Position numbers and translations under genes: made by a program. DNA of 64,000 bases from contig VICG01000013.1 of NCBI GenBank assembly GCA_008692225.1, positions 682,001 to 746,000 of the forward strand. Reading direction: 5' to 3'. Positions 24,514 to 35,478 of this stretch are shown here, piece after piece. Every line of letters begins with the position of its first letter. Within the stretch, counting starts at the first letter, position 1. The notes below the pieces were generated by a model that was not told the origin of the DNA, made no database searches, and worked only from the letters and a program-made list of their open reading frames with translations. The stretch is from Monilinia fructicola (lineage: Eukaryota; Ascomycota; Leotiomycetes; Helotiales; Sclerotiniaceae).

Positions 24514-26442
24514 TTACAAAACCTTAACCTTTGTCCACTCACTAACTGATCCCCCTAAATTCAACCCCATCTTTGCCCACCACCTCCTAACCTCCAATTC
24601 TTCACCCTCATTCCCCACGCTGTCTTCAAGCGCTTCCTCAATATCGCAAGTTTTATACTCGACTCTCCCACCAGGTCGTCCACCAGATCCATGACTCAAA
24701 TTTGCCCACCACTCCAAAACCTCTACATGTCCATTTTTCGTAGGGCCAACTAAGACCTGGTTATCAAATGCGAGTTTTTCACCTTTGAGTTCGCGCCATG
24801 TATCTAAACATGCTACATGGCCATGTGCAGATGCAACCTTGGCCACTGATTCCGAGTGTGCGATTGGGATTCCGGAGTTATCCCACCAACGGAGAACAAG
24901 TGGTTTATTGTTTTGCGCAGCAGCTAGTAGTGCTTTGCCAGGTTTGAGTTGTAGAGCTGGGAGGGCGTCGGAGCTGTTTGATGTAGCTTCTGCGTGTCGA
25001 GTTCGCCTCTCGGCTTCGTTGTGGGGAAGGCTTGCTTGCTTCCACCATTCAAGAACTAGCATGCGTCCCTTGGAGGATGCTTGCTCCAACGCTAGCTCTG
25101 TATATTTAAGGGGCAGCCCGGACTTTCTCCACCAGTCGAGAACATGTACATATCCAGATTTTGAGGCACCATCAATTGCTTCTGCGGTATAGTCCTTGGA
25201 GAGGAAGGAGGGAGATGTGCGCCACCATTCTAAAATCTCGGTACGTCCATAAACGGCAGATGCTTTGGTGGGTAAAAGCTTCTGCCCGAAAGTAGCCCAA
25301 AATACGTCTTTCAAATTTGTTTCCAAATATGAGAGAATTTGTGTGAGACAAAATTTGATTATCAGTTTGACACACAATGGGGATAGCTCTCGCATATTTT
25401 CGGGAGCCGTCTTTAACTTTTCGATAATCTTGCTGACAGGAGATGTGAGGATAACCCATTCGAGTGATCGCATATAAGTTTGTAACTCGTCTTTCGCATC
25501 GTCGGGCTTTCGTTGCCATTCGATCGGTCTCGGGATTTTAGCATAAACATTGAGCGCCCTTGACACCTCCCAATCTCCCACATACTCGAAAATGAGGGAC
25601 CATATCTCTGGTGGAAGGAGCGCATCTGTCTTCATGTTATATCTTGCGAGACTGGCCGCACCAGAAGCGGCAATATCGACGTCATGTCCAATTGTCAAAA
25701 GTTCCGCTTGATTCTTGATAACGTCGACAAGTTCGTTGAACCCATCCCAACCTACAAAGCATTTCCCTGGCCCCTTTGCATCATAATGCCACAGTATTGG
25801 TTGCATAACTCGAACCCATTGCCACTTTCTTCGCACTTTATTCAGTTGTTTCTTCGTGATCGGATTCTCCCACATAGATGTCGTCATTCCTGGTACCAGT
25901 AATATCTTTTTGGATACGTCCCACCCACGGAGAATTTCAAGCAACAGACAATCCGTTATGCCGTGCAACATCTTCGCAAACGTGTCGGCATCAATAGGTG
26001 CTAGTACAAGTATATCCGCCCAGTCACACAATTCAAAGGCCTCTTGTCGAAAGTATTCGATTTGATCTCGTTCTATGCCTTTCCGTGCCTCATCCGTCTC
26101 CCTCGTCAAGAATCTCTTGTTTTGGTAGGCCAATGTCTCCTGGGATAATCGATAACAAGGCCATGTCTCTTCGTCGATTATCGCTCGTGTTTCGATTTTA
26201 GGATTCTTTGACAACCTCACAACGAGTGCAAGAGCTTGTGCGACATCTTTACCCCCATTCGCGGCCACGAGGACTTTTAACTTTTGAGATTCGCCGATTC
26301 TCATATCTGCGATGGAAGAAGAAGAAGAAGAGGAAGGAGAAGGAGAAGAAGAAATCTTTGGGAGGTCTTGATTAAAGTTTGTCCTTGATGTATAAGTATG
26401 GCCTGCCATTTTAAGAAATTTCACCACCTCGCTGGCGTTCAA
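24514..26442 (-). CDS. Flavoprotein-fold (PPC decarboxylase-like) plus ankyrin-like repeat fusion
   Basis: Single exon, 642 residues. Residues about 55-250 resemble the flavoprotein/phosphopantothenoylcysteine decarboxylase fold: KVLVAANGGKDVAQALALVVRLS at the start, CDWADILVLAPIDADTFAKMLHGITDCLLLEILRGW in the middle, and KKILLVPGMTTSMWENPIT at the end (the substrate-clamp position where PPC decarboxylases have PAMN-like motifs). Residues about 375-642 form repeats of the kind GRTEILEWWRTS, GYVHVLDWWRKS, GRMLVLEWWKQ, KPLVLRWWDNS and GHVEVLEWWAN. These match the divergent ankyrin-like repeats common in fungal proteins with F-box-like linkers. The linker has LLPPEIWSLIFEYVGDWEVSRAL, an F-box-like helix. 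A poly-Ser run near residues 32-42 comes from a GAA/GGA microsatellite (26319-26350). The catalytic residues of true PPCDC are not clearly kept, so an FMN-binding or adaptor role is possible. Confidence 0.78.
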   Translation of the reverse strand: MNASEVVKFLKMAGHTYTSRTNFNQDLPKISSSPSPSSSSSSSIADMRIGESQKLKVLVAANGGKDVAQALALVVRLSKNPKIETRAIIDEETWPCYRLSQETLAYQNKRFLTRETDEARKGIERDQIEYFRQEAFELCDWADILVLAPIDADTFAKMLHGITDCLLLEILRGWDVSKKILLVPGMTTSMWENPITKKQLNKVRRKWQWVRVMQPILWHYDAKGPGKCFVGWDGFNELVDVIKNQAELLTIGHDVDIAASGAASLARYNMKTDALLPPEIWSLIFEYVGDWEVSRALNVYAKIPRPIEWQRKPDDAKDELQTYMRSLEWVILTSPVSKIIEKLKTAPENMRELSPLCVKLIIKFCLTQILSYLETNLKDVFWATFGQKLLPTKASAVYGRTEILEWWRTSPSFLSKDYTAEAIDGASKSGYVHVLDWWRKSGLPLKYTELALEQASSKGRMLVLEWWKQASLPHNEAERRTRHAEATSNSSDALPALQLKPGKALLAAAQNNKPLVLRWWDNSGIPIAHSESVAKVASAHGHVACLDTWRELKGEKLAFDNQVLVGPTKNGHVEVLEWWANLSHGSGGRPGGRVEYKTCDIEEALEDSVGNEGEELEVRRWWAKMGLNLGGSVSEWTKVKVL

Positions 26443-26657
26443 TGCACAACTGGAAAATTGGCAAGAGGCGGTGGGTTGTTGATGTGGTGATTCAGAGATA
26501 ATTGACTAATTACCTAGTAAATGTATGTATGATACTTGTACTGACGTCAAAGTTAATTAGGTTAGTTTTAATCGGTGAGTACGTAGTAAGCCCTGGAGAT
26601 ATTGGGATACGGTATCGAAGAAGGAAAAAGATATCTCAGAAAAGAAAGTTGCTTGAA

Positions 26658-26720
26658 TGAGTTGGATGAGTTGGATGAGTTGGATGAGGATGAGTTGGGT
26701 GAGTTGGATGAGTTGGGTGA
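26658..26720. repeat. 9-bp tandem repeat (GAGTTGGAT)
   Basis: About six or seven imperfect copies of GAGTTGGAT/GAGTTGGGT just upstream (5') of the flavoprotein-ankyrin gene. Confidence 0.9.
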
Positions 26721-26962
26721 TTTAAGTGGCTTGAATGATATACGAGTCAATCAATGAATTGCAATACAAGTACCCAGTATGTTCATAGAAATTGAAGTCA
26801 TATTGGGTGGGATGAGGTAAGGTTAATGAATCATGAATGAACGAATCAAAATAGATGAATGGAAGCAACTAACCTTACGTTATTAATTAACTAGACTAGT
26901 AGCTAAAGTACTTATTAGTACAGGATGAAAGCCATTCCAGTTATTCTTTATTTTCTTTATCA

Positions 26963-27095
26963 TGCATCTACTGGTATGCATCTACCTAGGTATGCATCTA
27001 TCTATGCATCTATGCGTACCTAGGTAGATGATGCATCCATCCACTCATCCACTCATCCACTCACCACCCATCCATCCATCCACCGACATCCACCT
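26963..27095. repeat. ATGCATCTA and CATCCACT simple repeats
   Basis: Runs of ATGCATCTA with two embedded TACCTAGGTA palindromes, followed by CATCCACT/CATC units. Low-complexity microsatellite. Confidence 0.85.
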
Positions 27096-27165
27096 TGCAC
27101 TTACAGTACAGTATTCCTTCTTAATTACTTGTAAGGTTAGTTTTACTCTCACCTGCAACCTCCGA

Positions 27166-27208
27166 CAAATACTCAAATACTCAAATACTCAAATACTCAA
27201 ATACTCAA
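27166..27208. repeat. 8-bp tandem repeat (ACTCAAAT)
   Basis: Five near-perfect copies of ACTCAAAT in a row. Confidence 0.95.
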
Positions 27209-29442
27209 CATGATGCGTGGCGTCGTGGACTAACCTGAAACCCTTGTACTGTATTAAAACGCCACTTTAATCAATTTTCAGCCACTCAATTCGAAAAACT
27301 CGGAACATCCGCTGCCCCTGTTGACCGTGTGGGAAAACTTGAGAAACGGCGTCGAAACTCCGCTTAAAGCTCCAATGATACTGTATCTATACAGATCCAT
27401 GGACGCGTACGATGGATGACTCGGGACGTGGGAAGTAAGATTAAGGTTGAGGTCAATCCAAACTGCAGTAAGGATTCTATAGCTACTCCAGGAAACCTTT
27501 AAGAATGATACAGTCTATGATATCTGCTACTCAGGCTGGCCAGCTGGCCATATGCATGGGAGACCATCGGAACTCTGATTATAATAATCAAGTCAAACAA
27601 GTTTCGTTAATGGCAAATACCAAGAATGCTAGATATTATGCTTCTTGTAGCTGTTGATCTATGATCGGACGTTCTATCCTGCCACTCTGTAACCTTGAAA
27701 GTTCGATGAGACGAGAGTAGTATATAACTTAGAACATAGAAGAGTTCCGAACTCCTTGGCAACTCGATCAGCATAGAAGAAATAGTCACAAAGGCCGTAT
27801 AAGTATAGGCTTTATGCGCTAGCAGAACCAGCATGAATGCCAACATGAAATCTTTCATCTCTACAGAAATAATAAACTGTACACATGATTTAAGGCTTTT
27901 TTTTTTGCAATTGGCCATTGCCAAAATTTCGTTCTGCATTCAATAGAACCACATCACCTTCCTGTCGAATGGTCAATACTTCTATGCATGAAAAGGCCTA
28001 TCAATCTAAACCTTTGATCGGGAAGTCACCTGGAAGATGAAGTTCGTGCAAGCAAGGGAATGACCAAGGCTTATTTTGGCAGCTTTTCATATATGTCCGT
28101 TGAAAATATACAACTAGGTCTGTTTAAATCTTTGCCTCAAACCTACCTGGAAACTTTTTGTATTCTACAAGCCAGTTAAACATAAACATGTGGATTATCA
28201 AAAGATCTGATACGTTGCCGGTGGCACCCATTCTCTAGAAAACACACTATACTATCGAGAGCTTTGCCTATCAGGATGATCCTTAGATGTAGAGGAAGTC
28301 GGTAAATCAACAGGAGTTTTTTGCAGGAAAGAGACCGACAGAAATCGAGGCTAACGAGCAATATAGTAGTTAGTGGTTAAGCAATTTGAGGTCATGACAA
28401 ACATCTGGCAATAAGAGCTACCTGTATCCGTCAAGGCATCAATGCCAGATGAATTCTTGTAAGATGGCAAAGAGAGAGCTTAGAGATCAATGTCCAAGGT
28501 GTTACTTTAAGTCAGCAGCTGGAGTAGTACATAACATCGGAACAAGCAACTTCACTCCATTCTAAATCCACATATCTATCATGGCATGTGAAGTTCTTTC
28601 GCTCCTGAACGATCTATGTTTGCCTTACAGTAGCTTTATGAACAACTATATTGTGATCCGAAAGCTCAATCGCGATAGGAGGGGTATTGAAAGGCGGAAA
28701 CCAACCAATTATGAGCTGCCATTGCATGTAACCTTAGTAGTTACAATGGAATTTGGTCTGCACAAAGTAGTCTTATTGTTCCGCAAGCCACATTTGAGAC
28801 TGTGCCACATTTAACTTATAAGGCTGTGGCTGTGGCGGTGGTCGGACCAATGGAAGATTGCGTACCTAGGTATGTACAATCACTATTACATAAGCTTGCA
28901 CTAACTACTCCGTATGGTCACGATGTTGACTAACGACCACGTCAAACTCCACAACCCAAATGTTTGACGAGATTCCCTCAATTGAATTCTTATCCAGAGT
29001 GCTACTTTTGAGCTTCAACTGTACGATCGGCAAGTTCTACGAAGTGGATGGCAAAGTTACAGTAGTGCTGGTAAATATTACTCCATTCAGGCACCAGACG
29101 CACCTAGGTTATAATTCACAATACCATCGAAGCTGATGCAGATTCCTATTCAGAGAACATACAAGCCAAAATATCTGCTTTCTGACTGTACAGCGTATCC
29201 CAGTCTTGGGTGAACGGTATGTAGATTATTGCTGGTGTTGTTTATTCAAAGCACACTTCCCGGACCGATGAAAGAGCTTGCAAGTCTGCACTCTTTGACG
29301 TACTCAGCCAAGGCAATTGCGCCCTCTATATTATACTTGCACTCTGTTGAAAACGATGCAGATATACTAAGATGACTCCATTCAGACAAAACAAGCGGCG
29401 TGATGATAATACCGTTGGGTCTAATTTAACATCGATGGTTGG

Positions 29443-32120
29443 TTATTTCTGAAACCCCTCTATACTATGTACCAAGCGATGCCTTTCATCAAACCGAACG
29501 CGCCCTTTCCATTTCAAATTAACTCCAGTCAACCCACTAAGAATAACGTCTCCAGGGTTCAAAAGCTTGATCTTCCACTGGGTGAACGGAGTGGGTTCAG
29601 CATGATCTACAGTTTCAAAGATAGGCTCATCACGCGTCGCACCCCTCGCACCGTTGGCATAAAGATCATATGAGCATCGTCGGACCTGCGGAAGACTTGC
29701 AAAATGAAACACCTTGTCTTTGTAAATATCCGAATAGATACCTGAGGTCGTGATCTGTAATCTAACCACTACCACACCACCTTGCATCGCTTCGGGTCTA
29801 GGGAGAATTCCTTGTAGTGTTGGATCCATGCCGTTCAATCGGTAATGAGACCCCTCGACAAATTGACTAGCAAACCTTTTTTCGGTAAGTAGGGTGAAGC
29901 TAGCTGTGTGAATTTCACTCAGGATTCCTTTAATCATGGATTGACCCTGATTTGAAGGGAGCTACAGACTTGTATCAATTTTTATTCCTTGATGGTAAGC
30001 AAGGGGTTGGAAGCAATCTTACTGTGTTTGATGGTATATCATAATTGAAAGCTGATAAATACGATCAGCTCCACGGAAGTAATAGAAACTAGGGCTTTGG
30101 TACTCACGCTGGTGATCACTGGCATATCTCGCATCGGCATGCTCCAATTCCGTGATGACGGTGGAAAGATCCTGTTGGTACTCGACCAGAGATTTCTGAG
30201 CATCAAGAACAACAGAACTGTCGGCAAGTGCCCAATATCGATATGCCCAAGCCATGTTCCGAAGTGAAAGAACAACATTTGTGCGCAAGGCCATAGACCG
30301 GTCATAAAACATGGATTTGGCTTCAAGATAAACCGCCTCCTGACCATGAAAGCCAGCCTTTAAGGCTTGAAGTTCTGCAATATTTTTTGCACAGCGAATT
30401 ACTTCCATCTGCGCCTGAATGTACTCGTACCCAGATTTGACTGTTTCTGCCTGTGCTTGGGCTAGTTGCTTCCCATTGATAGCATGCTTCCGCAGGGCTA
30501 ATTGATAGGCACTGGCACCACCAATATTGTTTTCCACAGCAAATGCCATCTGCTGGTCCGATTCTAAAAGCCACTTGTCCCATGCAGCCATGGTGACGAT
30601 AGCTGCAGCATTAGCATCTCCTTGACTTGTACCTGAGATATCCCCTGTGGATGGAATTTCAATATTCGGATTTTGTTCAAATCGCATCAATGTCCGCACG
30701 ACTGTATCCACGGAGGGGTATAAAGTCCCAAGGGCTTCAATACATTCTAGCAGCTTCTGTAATGTACCAGAGGATAATGTTTTGCCCACCTGGCCAGCGA
30801 TTTTTTCTGCTGCAACAACAGCACCAATTGCTTGTCTTCCAGCTGCAGCACCCTGACCTACTCCGCCAGGGCTGCCAAGACAAAGTTGGCCAACTGCAAC
30901 CGCAAAAGCTGATGGAATTGTTAGCTCTCATCATCAAATCCTCGTTCTGTAAGGCGGTGTGAAAAAGGGTTCGACTTACTTATGACTGCTTTAAGAACCT
31001 CAAATGCAGCTTTCCACTTCTGCTCCCAAACCCATCGGCTCACGCCCATTTCAAATGTAATTCGTAACAACTCCAAAGCAAAATCGTCGTTCTCAAATTG
31101 CTGATGACAGCCAGCGGTTGTTCTTACCGAATACTCATACTTATCAAGCGCCAGACTACGCACATTAATTCGCATACTATACTCACTGATGGCTTGGGCC
31201 AACATAGCATTCCATGCTTGAATCTGAATATCTAAAGACTCGGCTTTGTCCTGGAAACGTTCAAACTGTCGTTCAAAAGCAAAAGCGGCATTCAAAGCAT
31301 TCTGCGTAGTCTCTTTATATCGACTCAAGACCAATACTGGAGCATAACTCATATTTTGCCCAGCCATGGCTTGTCCAGACAGTTGCTGACCCAGAGCCCT
31401 TGCCTGCGTATTGAGAAGGGCGTATGCTTGCTGTCTAGTGGTAAATTGGGCAACGTGAGAGCAGAGTGAAATTGCAATTGATCCATTTCGCCAAAATTGA
31501 ATGAGAGCGATGCGTAACTGTGTGTTCAGGCTTGATTGAAGATCCTTACTGGTAGTAGGAGGGTAATTCTTCTGGTACTCAACTTGCAAGCCAGTAGGGC
31601 TAAAGACCACAACTACCCCTGAATATTGCTTTCCGGTACCTATCTGATCAAGGATAATGCGTCTGGAGTTGTCACCGGTCGCGACCGTAATAGGCTGATC
31701 AAGAACGGATGCGTAAATAGAGATGGCGCATGTTGTGGTGAGTCCCCTTGGAACCGTGAGGGTGACTGGCCCAGTTGCAGTAAGAACTCTGGATGCGATC
31801 AGAATGTCTCCATTGTGATTGGGCGCAACAATGGTTGTTTGGTCAGTGAAGGCAAGAACATCGGCGTATATGTTCACCCTGCTCATAGAATGGGGGAGAA
31901 CTGCGGACGACTTGACGAACACCCCACGGAATGTCGCAATCTTCTGCGAGACATGAATTAGTACAAGGTCCATACATCAAGTATTTGGCAAAAGGTTGCG
32001 CACCGAAGTCTCGTTTACGTCTTGAGATTCTTGAAGGGGTATACTGGCTACTGCGTTCGAGCTAGCATAAGCCTGCCACCCAGCTGGAGAGTTCGGCTGA
32101 GGGATGACAATTTTATTCAT
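29443..32120 (-). CDS. Large unknown multi-exon protein, divergent to the ClyA/XaxA-like gene
   Basis: Not recognised by name. Best model: exons 32120-32004, 31943-30980, 30908-30023 and 29917-29443, about 813 residues. The first two introns are convincing (donor GTGCGC with TACTAAT branch; donor GTAAGT with GCTAAC branch and TCAG). The last junction is uncertain. The GTAAGA donor at 30022 overlaps an in-frame stop and leaves phase 2, and the only nearby acceptor that keeps the frame ends at 29918. Residues about 45-165 look beta-rich. A long helical region follows (about 190-640), broken near 362-400 by a Gly/Ala/Val-rich hydrophobic stretch (VGQLCLGSPGGVGQGAAAG). The C-terminal about 155 residues are again beta-rich (GGVVVVRLQITTSG, FTQWKIKLLNPGD). 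No signal peptide is seen. Helices around a hydrophobic glycine-rich segment recall pore-forming or membrane-inserting proteins, but that is only inference. Confidence 0.65.
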
Positions 32121-33866
32121 AGTACCCGTCGAGAGAGTTCAAGGACGATGATCAAACAATAATTTTCTTTCAGAATACGTTGAGCCGTAGTTTTGCTCTT
32201 ATAAAGGCGAAGATGTTGTTTCCTATATGAATTCTAGACCGGTAATACTGGAAGAAGAATTTCCCAACCCGCTGCACTTCGGCCCTGCTTCCAACAGAAA
32301 GAAAGCTGCTGACACATATCGCTTGGGAATTAATGCCTAGTGTAGCGAAGAACAAAAATGATTGCCTGAATTTACGCATGTTCACTCTTGCATTAACCTC
32401 AAGTTCAAATGGAGAGAGGTGTAGCGAAGTTCAGAATTTCCTACATTGGTGGCCAGCTGAATTTTGCCCTGTCCCGAAAAATCAGAGAGGGAAATTCTGA
32501 AGTGTGGGAATACAGGGACATGTTAGCATCCTATTAGCTTCCGTGGCTAATAACCTCATGATGAGGGCTCAAGAGTTGCAGCCTAGTTCTCTTTTTCATT
32601 TAGTTATGGCTGAGTATAATATCTTCCCGTCCGTTTGGAGGTAAAGAAACGCATGTGTGCGACCACAGGACGTAATCGACCTCATCTATTAGAATAAAAA
32701 AAGTAGACCTAAAATGAGGGGTTGATTTTCTCGCTCGGTGTACCCATTATGTCCTTTTGGACGACTTGAGAGACTGTGAATTCTCACCAAGTTGTTCTAC
32801 TGCATTACAGAATCCCCCTACTCTTGGTGATTTAAAAATATGGAACACATGACCGGAGAAAATTATCGAACCCAAAAAGAAAGTATTCTCCCGGAAACAT
32901 CAAAGACAACTAGAGGTTATGCACCAATGCGCGTCAATCAGTCGAGTGGCTTCTAGATTAGAGATACAGGGAATTGCTATATGGCAACGACCACATCTCT
33001 CGGTGTAAGCTGTGATTATCATCACTCACGTGGATCAAAATATGAAGCGCACTTCCTGACTTCATGCAATACTATATTATTTTTATGTTTGGGCTGATAT
33101 TCATAATTTTATGGTGCAAGAAGAAGTGGCATGTTGAATGCATATTTCAATGTGTTCCAAACAATCCAAGCAACCAAGACACATCACCGCGTCGTACATG
33201 TACTGCCAAAGGTCACACGCCATCCCGCTTCCCGATTCGAGATTATCCCACAGCCCAATCTGCAACTTCGTTCCTCAAATGTTCATACATGCATATACCG
33301 TACTGGAAATTGACGATGAGCCGTGTAGTTTGCCTCAATATATCAATAGCTATAGCCCATTCGCAGATTCTTGACTGCTAAATAGTATGTGGTAGTTGGA
33401 TCAATCAAGCACACTCGTACGAACCAAGTGATCTTCTCAAGTTCTTCATTTAGTCTTTCAGCTTTCCAACGCATTGATGGCTAAAGTCACGCCGCATTTC
33501 TCCAACCATAGAATTTCAAAATCCCTGCTATTTTCGAAGCTATCCCGCAAAAGTCGGCATATGGCAACAAAAGCATTGCATGATTTAATTAAGCTTATAT
33601 GTGAGAGGAGACAGTAGAGGGATTATAATATGGGGATATATGCAACCACGTGGATTAACAGCCAGCCACATTACGTGCAAGCTCAATCTAGCTCGAGGTT
33701 TGTACGATGAGGGCACATTGTCACTGTCTGGCATCCCAATGTAAAGTCCTTACAAATTGAAAAGTTCCTGTCTTGCTTGTCTTCATCTTCACTGTATAGT
33801 CTTTGTTCTCATCAATCAACCGACAATCAAATTTTCTCCAGATTTACCAAGTCTCTATTAGCAGCG
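32121..33866. promoter_or_regulatory. Shared 1.75-kb divergent intergenic region
   Basis: It separates the start codons of the large unknown gene (-) and the ClyA/XaxA-like gene (+). Short frames only. It would hold both promoters. No specific operator is recognised. Confidence 0.4.
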
Positions 33867-35478
33867 ATGTCATTCGATCCTTCAAGACCCATTGCCGATG
33901 AGACGGTCTGGTTCCCTAAGGGGATGTTCGTTGATAATCGCACGAACTCCAGATTTGCCGCCGACCCCAATGATGACGAAAGAGCTTTCGTTTTCAACTC
34001 CTCCGATATGAAGGCTCTGAACCGATTCTTAGGGACAGGAAGATTACTCCAAACTAACCGCAATGATTATTTAAAGTCGCTGGGGATCTTGACCACTGAC
34101 CCATTGAGTACGGCGCTTGGAAAGGAAGTAGACAGCCTTGTCGTGACCTATGCCCAGGTGGGTATCTAAATTAACAAACAAACACGATGAGACAGATTGA
34201 CAAACCCCAAAATACTGGCATTAAACTAGCTAATAATGGTATTGAATTTCCTCCTCTAGGTCAAAGCAGATTGCGTATACTTCAGGGACCATACGTGGCG
34301 TAACATTATCGATATGGCGGCAGAGATTAGAATCTACGCTACCATGGCAGGTGGAACCATAGAGACTTCTTATACAGCTCTTATGCTTCAGTGGATTGGA
34401 GCATTTCATGACGAAAATAACAAGCCAAATCCAGATGCTGCAAAATTGAAAGAGTTGAAAGAAGGTATCCAGCATGTGGTCGATGAAGAACTCAAGATGA
34501 TCAAGAAATTGCAGAGAGGTGCACAGGATGCATTGACTGGACTGGATAAATTTCACGGAGTTTGTGAGGTACATGATTCTAAAATCAGAATCAATGCGAC
34601 CTCTCTTGACGCCCAGTTGAAAAATGAGGGAAATGACATCGCTGGTATGCAGAAGAAAATTAGCGAGGCTAGGAAAGAATTGAAGGAGTTGCAGGCAAGA
34701 GTTGATGAAAGTAAGGAAACCTAGCTCGTTCATTTTCATTGGGAGTCTCTAATCGGATGTTTTGGTACATTTCAGGGAACCGGGTGATCAAGGACGCACC
34801 TAAATACATATGGGTGTGAGTTTTCAAGCGCGCACTACTTTCTAGCTTAGCTGACTGTGGCCAGTTGGCCCATTGGAACTGCTATTGGAACAAAGCGCAT
34901 TATCCAAGCAATCAATGAAATCAAACTCATGATGGAGGCCATGAGAAAAGTCAAAGCTGTGATGGATGAGTATGAGGCCAAGCAGAAGACTGCCTCTCGT
35001 CTGCAGCTCAACATTATGTTTGTCAATGTAAGTGAGCGGAACCGAGGGATTCTAGCAAACATGCAGGCGTTCCTAAGATTAATTTTCCTTCAGGACCAAG
35101 TGAATAATCTCGCGAAGGAAATCGGACCAGCAATGCGAACTCTCGAACACCTTCAAGGATCCTGGAAGAACATGGTCACTGATCTGGAGACCATCCAGCG
35201 GTTGATCAATAATGATACTGATAAAATCCCCCCAATGATCCTTGCGCGACCACAGTTGCAAAAGATTGTGGATGAGTGGAATGATTTGAGGCAGTTTGGT
35301 ATGTTGAGGTTCTATTGAGAAGGATATTGAATTGGGATGATATGATGACCACTAACCTTTGATTGCAGCGAGTGATTATATTCAGAACTCTTACATCAGT
35401 GACTCGCCGGAAACACTGAGTGTCCAGCAGTATATCTATCAGTTGGATACCCAGTTCATGATTACGTCAAGTTGTTAG
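33867..35478 (+). CDS. ClyA/Cry6Aa/XaxA-like all-helical protein (alpha pore-forming toxin fold)
   Basis: Six exons (33867-34157, 34260-34710, 34776-34815, 34865-35027, 35094-35298, 35369-35478) keep phase throughout and give 419 residues, close to the usual length of bacterial alpha-xenorhabdolysin A subunits. The start is the first ATG (MSFDPSRP). The predicted chain is almost wholly helical. There is a long coiled-coil-like helix near 195-250 (EGNDIAGMQKKISEARKELK), a short hydrophobic Gly/Ile/Ala turn near 257-272 (SWPIGTAIGTK), then more long amphipathic helices (INEIKLMMEAMRKVKAVMDEY, and NNLAKEIGPAMRTLEHLQGSW) and a short tail. In the ClyA/HBL/XaxA superfamily the hydrophobic segment between two long helices inserts into membranes. 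No signal peptide is seen. Intron 4 (66 bp) is a multiple of three and open, so retention would lengthen rather than break the protein. The family call rests on pattern and remembered resemblance. The target, if any, is unknown. Confidence 0.62.

Larger units (their letters stand above)
26443..29442. other. 3-kb AT-rich spacer rich in simple repeats
   Basis: No supportable gene. It contains a GAGTTGGAT repeat (26658-26720), TATGCATC/CATCCACT repeats (26963-27095), an ACTCAAAT repeat (27166-27208) and three exact TACCTAGGTA palindromes (26983, 27017, 28863). Short frames at 27607-27939 (-) and 28581-28814 (+) show no domain. Confidence 0.5.

Noticed and set aside
26319..26350. GAA/GGA microsatellite as a separate repeat locus
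   Set aside because: It lies inside the flavoprotein-ankyrin coding sequence and simply encodes a serine run.
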